Shown: positions 1-8,552 of the stretch, one piece after another
Layout of the letters: each line of letters begins with the position of its first letter
Numbering within the stretch: position 1 is the first letter of the stretch
NCBI GenBank assembly: GCA_025370055.1
Contig: CP073041.1
Coordinates: 1,116,001-1,180,000, forward strand
Source: Woronichinia naegeliana WA131
GTDB lineage: Bacteria > Cyanobacteriota > Cyanobacteriia > Cyanobacteriales > Microcystaceae
DNA: 64,000 nt
Reading direction: 5' to 3'
Notes under the pieces: generated by a model
The model's input: the letters and a program-made list of their open reading frames with translations, nothing else
Databases searched by the model: none
Told to the model about the DNA's origin: nothing
Made by a program: the position numbers and the translations under genes

Positions 1-2
1 CG

Positions 3-1274
3 CTTCAAATTAAGGAACTAGAAGATCACTATTTCCAAGGACATAAAGTTTCAGCCGATTCGATCGCCTATGGTGCTAGTGTTATTACTTATTTTACAAC
101 GGAAGTTAAACAGCATCTCCAAACCATTCAGGTCAATCTTGCGGCCTTTAAAAAAACGCCACATTTTCAACCAGTTGTCCCTGACATTGTAGAAAACAAT
201 CAACCAAAAGATCACTCATTGAAGGGACAAGATGAGGTTAACTATCTTTTAGAAAAACTTCAGTTTATTGATGGGATGGTAGCGCGATATTCTACTCTCG
301 CCATAGAATCTGCCTCTTCAATCGCGATCGCGGCCGCTCCCTTACCCCCATCAGAGATTCTTCCCCCAGCCAGGATTATGGATAATCAACGGAAAGCTCG
401 ACCCATGCCCAAAAATAGCTCGCGTTATCTTCGACCCAATGATGGCAATCAGAAGTTAGACAGTGCCTCTCGTAAGACCGGGATGCTACCCCGCTCTTTT
501 TTACGAACTCTGAATCGTCTTAAGCAGGAAATGGATCCTCAATCAGATGAAAAAGAAGAAGAGGTTTTAAATCAATACCGCAGTGCCCGTTATAAAACGA
601 CCCTCTCGGTCAAATTTTTATTGATGTTGATTATTATTCCCTTACTAACCCATCAACTCACCAAGACCTTTTTCCTGACCCCCATCGTCGAAAAGTATTT
701 TGATAACCATTTAGAGATGGTTTTTCTGAACCAGAGTTTAGAAACAGAAGCTTTTGCAGAATTGAAACATTTTGAAGATACCCTGCGTTTTCAAGGGTTG
801 ATCCAACCAGAAAAAAGGTTATCGACGGAAGAGATCGATGAAAGACTTAAGGAAAAGGCTCAGGAAATTTCCAATAGTTACCGCCATGTAGGAGCCAATG
901 CGATCGCTAATATTTTTGCCGATCTATTATCCTTAATTGCCTTTGTCATTGTTTTAGTTAGTAGCAGAGAAGAAATTGAAGTAGTTAAAGAGTTTATTGA
1001 TGAGATTGTCTATGGTCTGAGTGACTCGGCTAAGGCCTTTTTAATCATTCTATTTACCGATATGTTTGTGGGCTTTCACTCCCCTCACGGTTGGGAAGTA
1101 ATTCTTGAGAGTATTGCTCGTCATTTTGGGCTACCGGAAAACCGAGACTTTAATTTTCTATTTATCGCCACCTTTCCCGTTATTCTAGACACAGTGTTTA
1201 AATACTGGATTTTCCGCTACCTGAATAGTATTTCCCCTTCTTCCGTGGCCACTTACCGCAACATGAATGAATAG
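3..1274 (+). CDS. pxcA: Proton extrusion protein PxcA (CemA family), 5' end outside window
   Basis: An inner-membrane protein needed for light-induced proton extrusion and efficient inorganic carbon uptake in cyanobacteria (family knowledge). The reading frame is open from base 3, well upstream of a TTG at 219 that could be mistaken for the start, so the gene begins outside the window. The visible part is about 423 residues. The C-terminal half holds about four hydrophobic segments: one after the basic YKTTLSVK stretch, one with DLLSLIAFVIVLVSS, one with AFLIILFTDMFVGF, and one near FPVILDTVFKYWIF. This is the CemA core. The N-terminal half is polar, with a proline-rich linker (PLPPSEILPP). 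The gene is followed directly by transposon debris, so its downstream neighbour ctaE is probably not its ancestral partner. Confidence 0.88.
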   Translation, partial: LQIKELEDHYFQGHKVSADSIAYGASVITYFTTEVKQHLQTIQVNLAAFKKTPHFQPVVPDIVENNQPKDHSLKGQDEVNYLLEKLQFIDGMVARYSTLAIESASSIAIAAAPLPPSEILPPARIMDNQRKARPMPKNSSRYLRPNDGNQKLDSASRKTGMLPRSFLRTLNRLKQEMDPQSDEKEEEVLNQYRSARYKTTLSVKFLLMLIIIPLLTHQLTKTFFLTPIVEKYFDNHLEMVFLNQSLETEAFAELKHFEDTLRFQGLIQPEKRLSTEEIDERLKEKAQEISNSYRHVGANAIANIFADLLSLIAFVIVLVSSREEIEVVKEFIDEIVYGLSDSAKAFLIILFTDMFVGFHSPHGWEVILESIARHFGLPENRDFNFLFIATFPVILDTVFKYWIFRYLNSISPSSVATYRNMNE

Positions 1275-1417
1275 CGGGAACCTCGAAAAAAAGATTTTGT
1301 TAACAAAAAGCTGGTCAAGGCAAATTACTTGACATACAGTAACAACGGAAAATAGTTTTAAACAACTAAAAATGTGTTTCGTAACTTATATTTTCTAGCC
1401 TCATCGGACTTTATCCC

Positions 1418-1486
1418 TCAGGGTAATCGCATATTGGTAGAGTGGAATCAAAAAAGAAATCTAGCTTAAAAATAGACTATGTCAGT
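1418..1486 (-). mobile_element. Remnant of an ISAs1-family right end
   Basis: About 65 bases from CAGGGTAATCGCATATT onward match, in reverse orientation, the right terminal region of the ISAs1-family element at 51240-51304, with only a few differences. No transposase remains. The stretch from 1275 to 1417 upstream holds no gene that I can recognise. Confidence 0.75.
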
Positions 1487-1595
1487 GTGCGACCTTTTCT
1501 TGATAAAAGCTGGTGTAATCAGGGTTCTACAGGGAACCCATATTGATCAAGTTTTGCCCAAAATTGACTCCATCGTTCCTTGGTCAATACCAAAG
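1487..1595 (-). mobile_element. 3' remnant of an ISKra4-family element
   Basis: The reverse strand encodes the last residues of the transposase found intact at 59841-61148 (LTKERWSQFWAKL and the ending GFPVEP), followed by the terminal sequence TTGATAAAAGC and GTGCGACC. Only the 3' end survives. It abuts the ISAs1 remnant on one side and a MITE fragment on the other, with no target duplication. Confidence 0.8.
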
Positions 1596-1635
1596 CAGCA
1601 AAAATAAATTTGGAACGGTTTTGCGTCGTTTCAGC
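1596..1635 (+). repeat. Partial copy of the 122-bp MITE
   Basis: Forty bases, starting CAGCAAAAATAAATTTGG, match the left part of the complete copies at 30658-30779 and 34671-34791. The right two thirds are missing, and the sequence runs straight into an IS1634-type end. Confidence 0.8.
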
Positions 1636-1665
1636 CCACATTCCGTACATAAAAGAAGAACAAAG
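1635..1665 (+). mobile_element. Solo left end of the IS1634-family element
   Basis: CCCACATTCCGTACATAAAA followed by GAACAAAG matches the left terminus of the IS1634-family element at 51824. Nothing else of that element is present here. Confidence 0.65.
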
Positions 1666-1705
1666 GTAACGATTCCAAGGTAATGGGGACGGTAAAAATC
1701 CAACG

Positions 1706-1890
1706 GCGAAAAAAGGCTGGTTATGGGTATTGGTTAGTAAAGCTATTACGGTATTTAAAGTTGCTTTAAGCCGTTCTCAAGAATCAGCAAAGCAGATGTT
1801 GGGAGAAGATTATCAGGGCATTGTGGTATCTGACCGTTACAGTAGCTACAACTGGTTGGATGTCAATCAGCGTCAAGTCTGTTGGGCCCA
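1706..1890 (+). pseudogene. IS66-family transposase fragment
   Basis: The frame reads KKGWLWV, then SRSQESA, LLG-like MLGEDYQG, VSDRYSSYNWL and RQVCWAHR. These are the catalytic-core motifs of IS66 TnpC, where GWLWV precedes the strand carrying an aspartate, followed by the SDRYxxY block and CWAH. Only about 60 residues of a protein that is normally about 500 residues remain. The open frame beginning at TTG 1730 is therefore not a gene. It is cut at 1891 by an ISAs1-derived MITE. Confidence 0.75.
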
Positions 1891-2016
1891 CAGGGCAAAC
1901 GAATCTAAATTCTAGACTCCTTTCTGATAAGACTTTCAGAGTTTCATAAAAAATCAATCATGAGCTCGGAAACCCTTATCCAGCCTACCTTTCAAAAATA
2001 AGATGCGTTCGCCCTG
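1891..2016 (-). repeat. ISAs1-derived MITE, copy 1
   Basis: A 126-bp element bounded by CAGGGCAAACG and by CGTTCGCCCTG. It is the inverted counterpart of the copy at 24048-24174. The ends resemble the ISAs1-family termini at 47069 and 51304. No open frame is present, so it could move only with a transposase supplied in trans. No clear target duplication flanks this copy. Confidence 0.8.
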
Positions 2017-2051
2017 GGGGATAAAACCTCAAAGCGTGTCTTTTTTCAAGA

Positions 2052-2067
2052 TGTGTGTACACAGTAG
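2052..2067 (+). mobile_element. Solo end of the IS50-like IS4-family element
   Basis: TGTGTGTACACAGTAG matches the termini of the degraded element at 12954-14934. Only the end remains. Confidence 0.5.
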
Positions 2068-2095
2068 ACTAAGCAGGAGGATAATTTATTTCAGC

Positions 2096-2707
2096 CTAGA
2101 GCAAATAAACCAGGATAAATAGGATTACCCAAATGACATCGACAAAGTGCCAATAAAGTTCTGCTGCTTCTACCCCAAAATGGGAGTGGCTAGAATAATG
2201 GCCTGCCGTCCGCGATCGCCAAAGGACTGAGAGAATCAGCATTAAGCCAAAGGTAACGTGCAAACCATGAAATCCCGTTAACACGTAAAAACAACTGGAA
2301 AACAGATTAGTCGTTAAGCCCATTTCTAAATGGAAATATTCATACAACTGTCCAGAGAGAAAAATCGCGCCCATGAGAGCCGTGATGCCTAACCACAATT
2401 GCAGCCCTTTTGTATCATTCTTCCGAATGGCCGTTTGACCCTGGTGCATGACAAAACTACTGGCAATCAGGATGACACTGTTAATCGCCGGTAAGAGTAA
2501 TTCCCGCTCCGGTGTTCCTTCCGGCGGCCAAATCGGAGACATACTGCGATAAATCAAGTAAGCGGTAAAAAGCCCCAGAAAAATGGCACTTTCTGCCACG
2601 AGGAACATCACCATCCCAAACATTCGATAATCGGGATGACCATGATGGGTTGCGACTTCGGCCTGGGTATAGGCCGTTAAATTGGTTGGCGTAATAGAAC
2701 CTTGCAT
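2096..2707 (-). CDS. ctaE: Cytochrome c oxidase subunit III
   Basis: Third core subunit of the aa3-type terminal oxidase in the respiratory chain. It has 203 residues, the short five-helix form without the first two helices of the mitochondrial protein. Visible features are the histidine-rich N-terminus (ATHHGHPDYRMFGM), the helix with ESAIFLGLFTAYLIYR, the FHGLHVTFG motif typical of subunit III, and a C-terminal YWHFVDVIWVILF. It is the last gene of the ctaC-ctaD-ctaE operon, 64 bases after ctaD. Downstream lie only transposon ends. Confidence 0.95.
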   Translation of the reverse strand: MQGSITPTNLTAYTQAEVATHHGHPDYRMFGMVMFLVAESAIFLGLFTAYLIYRSMSPIWPPEGTPERELLLPAINSVILIASSFVMHQGQTAIRKNDTKGLQLWLGITALMGAIFLSGQLYEYFHLEMGLTTNLFSSCFYVLTGFHGLHVTFGLMLILSVLWRSRTAGHYSSHSHFGVEAAELYWHFVDVIWVILFILVYLL

Positions 2708-2771
2708 GATGATTAATTGGTAAATCCAGCTTGCGATGATTGAAAACGATCTCTATTTAATGGGTCTGACG

Positions 2772-4433
2772 TTAGCGAGATTCTGCGACCACATTCGCCA
2801 GCATTTCCTCTACGGAGTCTTCCTCGTCTAGACTTTCCGAGTCAATGCCGAAATCGTAGGGGCCAGACCAGAGTACTGGTTCCTCCTCAAAGTTTTCGAT
2901 AATGGGAGGAGAGGCGGTTTGCCATTCCAGGGTTAAGGCACGCCAGGGATTACGGGCTGCTTTTTCTCCCTTAAATAAACTCCAGGCCACATTGATGACG
3001 AGAGGGACAGTGGAAACGGCCATGATGTAAGCCCCGACAGTGCAAACCAGATTGAGGGGTTGGAATTGCACATCATAAAGGGCAATACGGCGATTCATTC
3101 CCAATAACCCCAATTGGTGCATGGGCAGAAAGGTCAGATTTAAGCCAATAAAGGTCAGAACAAAATGCAGACGACCTAAGTTTTCATTGATCATTCGCCC
3201 TGTCATCTTGGGAAACCAATGATAAAAGCCAGAGAATAAAGCTAGGGCACTACCCCCAAAAAGCACGTAATGGAAATGGCCGACGACAAAATAAGTGTCA
3301 TGGACATGAATATCAAAGGGCACTGAGGCCACCATGATGCCGGTCAGTCCTCCCATTAAGAACGATGCTAAGAAGCCGATCGCAAAAAGCATGGCCGAAT
3401 TGAGGTTAATCTTGCCGCCCCAGAGAGTTCCGCACCAGCTAAAGATTTTGATTCCCGTTGGTACTGCGATCAGCATAGTGGTGGCCATAAAGAACATCCG
3501 CAGCCAACCAGGTGTTCCACTGGTAAACATATGGTGGGCCCAAACAATTAAACCCAGAAAACTAATGGCTAGACTGGAATAGGCGATCGCCCGATAGCCA
3601 AAAATAGGTTTACGGGCATGAACCGGAATCACCTCAGAAATGACCCCAAAGAACGGCAGAATCATAATGTAAACCGCCGGATGGGAATAGAACCAAAACA
3701 AATGCTGATAAACAACAGGATCACCGCCTCCAGTCGGATTAAAGAAACTGGTTCCCGCAATTAGATCAAAGGAAAGCAGAATTAAAGCGGCCGCTAAAAC
3801 GGGGGTAGAAAGCAAAATCAAAGAAGAAGTTGCTAACATCGCCCAACAGAAAAGGGGCATACTGTGCAAATCCATATCAGGAATTCGCATTTTTAAAATG
3901 GTGGTGACAAAATTAATGGCCCCCAAAATCGAAGAGGTTCCCACCAATAAGACACTCAAAATCCAGATTTCCTCTCCCCATTTACCACTAATTAAACTGA
4001 GGGGAGGATAGGAAGTCCAACCAGATTGGGGCGCACCCACAAAAAAACTGGCAATTAATAAAACGCCGCCTGGAGGGGTTAACCAAAAAGCGACAGCGTT
4101 GAGACGGGGAAAAGCCATATCTTCGGCCCCAATCATCAGGGGAATCAGATAATTAGCAAAGGCGGCTCCGGCCGGTACAATCCAGAGAAAGATCATGATC
4201 GTCCCATGCAGAGTCATGAACTGGTTATACATCTCTGGCGAGACAAAATCGGGGTTGGGAGTGGCCAATTCGGTTCGCATCACTTCCGCAAAGGAACCGC
4301 CAATAAAGAAAAATAGAAACGAGGTAACGAGATATTGAATACCAATTACTTTATGGTCTGTACAAAAGGTAAAGTAATCTGTCCATTTTCGTTGGGGATG
4401 ACTCGCCGTCAAGGTATCAGCAGAGATGGTCAT
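2772..4433 (-). CDS. ctaD: Cytochrome c oxidase subunit I
   Basis: Catalytic haem-copper subunit with 553 residues and about twelve membrane helices. The CuB ligands are visible in YSHPAVYIMILP and in the AHHMFTSGTPGW pair. The haem a3/a ligand region is HDTYFVVGHFHYVLFGG. The YSHPAVY form lacks the proton-channel glutamate of the common GHPEVY type and fits the A2 class of haem-copper oxidases (family knowledge). The gene lies between ctaC, 102 bases upstream, and ctaE. The long acidic C-terminus (ESLDEEDSVEEML) is soluble. Confidence 0.97.
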   Translation of the reverse strand: MTISADTLTASHPQRKWTDYFTFCTDHKVIGIQYLVTSFLFFFIGGSFAEVMRTELATPNPDFVSPEMYNQFMTLHGTIMIFLWIVPAGAAFANYLIPLMIGAEDMAFPRLNAVAFWLTPPGGVLLIASFFVGAPQSGWTSYPPLSLISGKWGEEIWILSVLLVGTSSILGAINFVTTILKMRIPDMDLHSMPLFCWAMLATSSLILLSTPVLAAALILLSFDLIAGTSFFNPTGGGDPVVYQHLFWFYSHPAVYIMILPFFGVISEVIPVHARKPIFGYRAIAYSSLAISFLGLIVWAHHMFTSGTPGWLRMFFMATTMLIAVPTGIKIFSWCGTLWGGKINLNSAMLFAIGFLASFLMGGLTGIMVASVPFDIHVHDTYFVVGHFHYVLFGGSALALFSGFYHWFPKMTGRMINENLGRLHFVLTFIGLNLTFLPMHQLGLLGMNRRIALYDVQFQPLNLVCTVGAYIMAVSTVPLVINVAWSLFKGEKAARNPWRALTLEWQTASPPIIENFEEEPVLWSGPYDFGIDSESLDEEDSVEEMLANVVAESR

Positions 4434-4485
4434 AGTTTTAGCTAAAGAAAATCACAAAATGTAGAAAACGAGTCGGGAAACGAAT

Positions 4486-4531
4486 GGGGGACTGGGAGAC
4501 TGGGAGACTGGGGAGATGGGGGGACTAGGGG
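4486..4531. repeat. Short tandem repeat, GACTGGGA / CCCCAGT type
   Basis: Repeats of GGGAGACT and GGGGAGATGGGGGGACT fill the ctaC-ctaD spacer. The complementary heptamers (CCCCAGT, CCCCATC) fit the cyanobacterial STRR class. Similar runs occur at 7201-7252, 31645-31692, 37561-37593 and 59152-59203. Confidence 0.75.
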
Positions 4532-4535
4532 TTAT

Positions 4536-5516
4536 TTAGATCATGCTGTGATGACTGGGTTTAAGTTGAGCTAAATGACTCTGATCAATGCCCATTTCCT
4601 GAGCGTAGGGAGCCAAATATTCACCATTACTCAAATCCTGAACATTTAAGGCGACAGGTTCACTCGCGGGGCTAACTTCTGGGGCATTGGCCTGTACCCA
4701 AGCATCAAAATCTTCTTGGCTTTGGGAATAGAACATTGATTTCATGCCGCCATGATAGGAACCACAGAGTTCAGCACAGATAATCGGATATTCGCCAATG
4801 AGATTGCTTTTAAAAACGAGAGTAGAATCGCGTCCTGGAATGGCATCCTGTTTGAGGCGTAGTTGGGGAATCCAAACCGCATGGATCACATCCCCTGCAC
4901 TAATATTCAATTGCACAGGTCGATCAACGGGAGCATGAAGTTCTCCAGAGATAATGCCCGTTTCGGGATAAGTGAAAATCCAAGCATACTGAATCCCTTT
5001 GACATCCACTACCAAAGGTTTGACTCCATTTTCATCTACGCTATCTCCAATGCCCAGGGCGACCCGTGACTGAGGGGCCATGGCCAACATATGGTTATGG
5101 GAATGACCGGAATGATTCATGGCCATTTTGTCGGGGGCGTTATCGGCTGAAATAACCGGATCAAGACCGCCTAGACTGTTATAGACTTCAAAACTATAGA
5201 CAGCCAGAATAAATACAACAATGGTGGGAATGGCTGTCCAGAGAATTTCGAGGGGAACGTTACCTTCAACCGGAGGGCCATCGGTTTGATCGCCCTTACG
5301 TCGCCGAAAACGAATCACACAGTAAATGAGGACTCCTTCCACTAACAAAAATAAGCCAGTGGCGATGGTCATCATAAAGTTAAAAATACCGTCAATTGAC
5401 TGGGCATCCGTAGAGGCAGCTACAGGCATTAGCCCATGATTTTGGCCATACCACAGGCTAATCAGGGTAATGACGATGCCGATAAGAAGCGTGATGACGT
5501 TGGAGGGAATTTTCAC
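4536..5516 (-). CDS. ctaC: Cytochrome c oxidase subunit II (CuA subunit)
   Basis: It receives electrons from cytochrome c or plastocyanin at the binuclear CuA centre. It has two N-terminal membrane helices (ITLLIGIVITLISLWYG and a second one before the basic RFRRRKGDQ), then the periplasmic cupredoxin domain. The CuA ligands are visible as CAELCGSYHGGM near the C-terminus plus an upstream histidine in GDVIHAVWIP. A histidine- and methionine-rich linker (NHSGHSHNHM) precedes the domain. The frame extends upstream to a TTG at 5570. I prefer the GTG at 5516 because family members start with a short MKIP-type sequence directly before the first helix; no strong ribosome site decides it. First gene of the cta operon. 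Confidence 0.93.
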   Translation of the reverse strand: MKIPSNVITLLIGIVITLISLWYGQNHGLMPVAASTDAQSIDGIFNFMMTIATGLFLLVEGVLIYCVIRFRRRKGDQTDGPPVEGNVPLEILWTAIPTIVVFILAVYSFEVYNSLGGLDPVISADNAPDKMAMNHSGHSHNHMLAMAPQSRVALGIGDSVDENGVKPLVVDVKGIQYAWIFTYPETGIISGELHAPVDRPVQLNISAGDVIHAVWIPQLRLKQDAIPGRDSTLVFKSNLIGEYPIICAELCGSYHGGMKSMFYSQSQEDFDAWVQANAPEVSPASEPVALNVQDLSNGEYLAPYAQEMGIDQSHLAQLKPSHHSMI

Positions 5517-5766
5517 GGCTGAATCACGGAAATGATGAATAATGGCCTTTTCTTTAACAGGGTAAAGCAAATTTCCGGTTACGACTGACTGATCTCCTTA
5601 AATCTTCAGGTATTTTTAACATTCCAGAGGATCTTGTGCTAACGGTTATGGAGCGATAGACGAGGAGAACTTACAATTTTCAACGCCTAGCTCTCACTGA
5701 GTCTCAAACTGTAGAGGACAACTGTGATCTTCGCTAGAATCTTGGCAGAAGTTATAACCGACTATT

Positions 5767-7252
5767 GTGAAAAGACTTTTAACGACTTCGGCTCTTTGTA
5801 TTGCGGGAACGATAAACGCGGGACTCTTGGGCGCGGCGGGAGCAACGGGCATTAGTGTTTTGACGGGCATGATTGCCAATGATTTGGGGTCAGGCTGGGA
5901 GCTTTTGGGCAAACATTTAAGCGATCCTGATGCGGTTTTGGCTAATCACGATTTAAAGCGGGCTGTGGGATTGGCGATCGCCGCCGTTTTAGCTCAAACA
6001 GCCAAGAATGAGGAGCAAATTTATTTTACGGATCGGCCCCGTGTCCGCAAATTAGCAAAATATGTGGCCCAACATTGGGCGGAATTTTATCAAGAAAATT
6101 TGTCATTATTTCCTGAAAATAGTGCTATTCAAGAGCATCAGTTAGGGTCATTATTTCTAGGACAAGTTGGGGTTACGGTACGAGTTTTTAGTGAAAATAT
6201 AGGAGAGGATTGCACGATTTGGCAAGGTATTTTAGACAAGTTGATTGGTAAAAGTGGAGCGTTTGCTGATTTATTGTTGATGCCTGAATCTGCTGAAGAA
6301 TTGCATCAAACTGTGGTGAATTTAGCCAAGGCTCTATCTGCACAATTTACCCAGGCGTTACGCGAAGTTTTTAAGGAAGATTTTGCCACAGGGGGAAGGG
6401 CTTTTGCGGGGCTAAGTTTGGATTTATTGCAATTAATTCACCAGTCTATAACGCGATCGCAGACAGAAATTATTGAGCGTTTGGATCGGTTAGCAATGCT
6501 TCCTAATCTCGCTTCAGTGGAGGGAGCAGATCAAATTTTTCTAGAGGACTTAGCTCATTTAAGAGAGCAGTCGTTGGAAAATCAAGCTGATCTGGTGGCA
6601 TTTAGAAAGGATTTAGAAGGGGAAGTTAATCGGGTTAATCAACAGTTAGTTTTGTTACGCTCCGATAATCTGGAGGCATTTATTCAGTTAGGCGATCGCC
6701 TGGAGTCTGGTTTTGGTAATTTGCGGCCTTTGTTTGATGAAATTGGGTTCAAGTTAGAGGATTTATTTGCTGTTACCGTTGCTGGTTTTGAGGAAGTTAA
6801 GGAAACGCAACAGGAAATTATTGAAAAAGTTGAGGTTGGCAATCAAAACGTTAGTAATATTTTGGCCATTGTTCAAGGTTTGGACGAGCAACGAATTTTA
6901 GAGCAGTCCAAGCGATCGCCGATTTTATTAACTTTGGGTAAGCCGCCCAAAATGATTGCCCATTGGCAGGGTCGGACCGAAGAAATTCAGCAGTTACAGA
7001 CCTGGTTTAGCGATCGTGTTTCCTTGATTGGCATTGATGGGGTGGGCGGTATCGGTAAGTCGAGTTTGGCGGGTAAGGTTTTTGCAGAGGCGATTTTGAT
7101 CCCCCCAACCCCCATTAAAAGTGGTTTGATCCCTCCAACTTCCCCTGAAAGTTTGATCCCCCCAACCCCCCTTAAAAAGGGGGGCAAAGATACTGATGAG
7201 AATTTAATCTCCTCCGTCTCCCCAGTCTCCCCCGTCTCCCCAGTCCCCCAAG
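5767..7252 (+). pseudogene. STAND (NB-ARC-like) NTPase with TPR repeats, 5' part, split by an IS4-family element
   Basis: Starts with GTG at 5767. The N-terminal 30 residues are glycine- and alanine-rich (AGLLGAAGATG), resembling a glycine zipper or membrane-inserting effector segment. A helical region of about 380 residues follows, with coiled-coil-like stretches around residues 250-400. Next come WQGRTEEIQQL and the P-loop GVGGIGKSS (about residues 425-433). The frame continues through repeat-derived sequence and is then cut by a transposon. Joining 5767-7252 to 10573-12929, with one copy of the 9-bp target duplication TCCCCCAAG removed, restores one frame of 1280 codons. STAND proteins with TPR sensors act in signalling, cell death or phage defence. 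The role here is inferred. Both halves look intact otherwise, so the disruption appears recent. Confidence 0.85.
7099..7252. repeat. Intergenic-type repeats inside the STAND coding frame
   Basis: Three units of the GATCCCCCCAACCCCC...AAAAGGGGGG type are followed by a CCCCAGTCTCCC tandem run. Both kinds are otherwise seen between genes in this window (for example 40204-40503 and 31645-31692). Here they are translated in frame as LIPPTP units and SVSPVSPVSP, giving an extra linker of about 50 residues between the P-loop and Walker B. Confidence 0.8.
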
Positions 7253-8355
7253 CATTGGTGTCAACTTAAGCCAAAATGCCTACTCACAAAAGATTAGCCT
7301 AAAAGCAGGCGGAAGTAAGAGTAGGCTGAAAAAAAGGTTAGTATATAAAAAAGTGAGCAAAAAACAAATGGCAAGACAACATCCTCGGAGAAAAGGAAAC
7401 CCAGACTTACGTCGTAAGACAAATCAGCCAGGGGTAGAAATCCCTGAAATAACAAAAGAGTTGTTTGAATTACTAGAACCCACAATGTTTACACCATTAA
7501 AATATTTACAGGGAACTCATGAGAAAATGATGAGAGATAGGGTATTAAATTTACCAGTAATGGTGGCATTAGTGTTAAGTATAGTGTATCGTCAAATAGC
7601 GGGTATAAGTGAAGCGGTAAGACTGTTAGAGGAAGAGGGATTGCTATGGGTAGCATCATTAAAAGTAAGCAAACAGGCAGTATCAAAAAGAATGATGAAT
7701 GTGCCAGCCGAAATATTTGCAATATTACTAAAAGAAGTGTTAGAAAAAGCAGCCGAAAAAGGGAAGAAGCTCCAAGTAGGAGAAAAATGGGAAAAAATAA
7801 GAGAAAAGTTTAGTGCAGTGTGGATAGCAGATGGCTAAACGCTAGAGCAGATAAGGAAAAATATGAAAATAAGTAAAGAAGAAAAGAGTAAATTGGGGGG
7901 TAAAATAATGATGGTAGTGGAAGCCTTTACCCAAAGACCCGTTACTTTATGGTACACAGAAAATGATAAATCAAATGATAAAATATGGTGTGAAGAATTG
8001 GCAGCTAAATTACCAGAAAATGGTTTAATTCTCGTAGATATGGGATTTTTTAGCTTTGTGTGGTTTGATTTGTTAACAGAAGCTAAAAAGTTTTTTCTAA
8101 CCAGATTTAGAGCGGGTACATCTTACAAAACCAAACAAGTATTGTCTCAAGGTAGTCATTACAGAGATGAGATTATCATTATGGGAAATTACCGTTCTAA
8201 TCCTTGCAAGCATCCGGTGAGATTAGTCTCAGTATTATGGGGAACAATCTGGTATCAGTATTTAACAAATGTGTTGTCTCCCGAACAACTGTCCGCCGAA
8301 GAGGTCTGTGATTTATATCGAAGACGATGGACAATCGAAGAAGCCTTTTTATTAA

Positions 8356-8516
8356 CTGGAGAGTGCGAAGTTCTCTGTCAGACATTTTGATAAAATGCCT
8401 AAAAGCCTTGCATTGAAAGAGTTTCAGCGATTGTGAGTCTGGAAGAGGGTAGAAGGGCGTTGGGGGCTGAAACCCTAGTAAACTCGTTGATTTTCCTAGA
8501 ACTTCGCACTGTCCAG
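8356..8516. repeat. 161-bp MITE inside the IS4-family transposase
   Basis: Terminal inverted repeats CTGGAGAGTGCGAAGTTCT and CTGGACAGTGCGAAGTTCT (one mismatch in 19), flanked by a 7-bp duplication TTATTAA at 8349-8355 and 8517-8523. Removal restores the sequence seen in the intact IS4 copy at about 36090. It has no coding capacity. No parent element with these ends is present in the window. Confidence 0.88.
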
Positions 8517-8552
8517 TTATTAACGAAAAGACTTTTAGGACTAGCCTATTTA

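Noticed and set aside
1730-1915. Short open frame as a real small gene
   Set aside because: It is the middle of an IS66 transposase and ends in a MITE.
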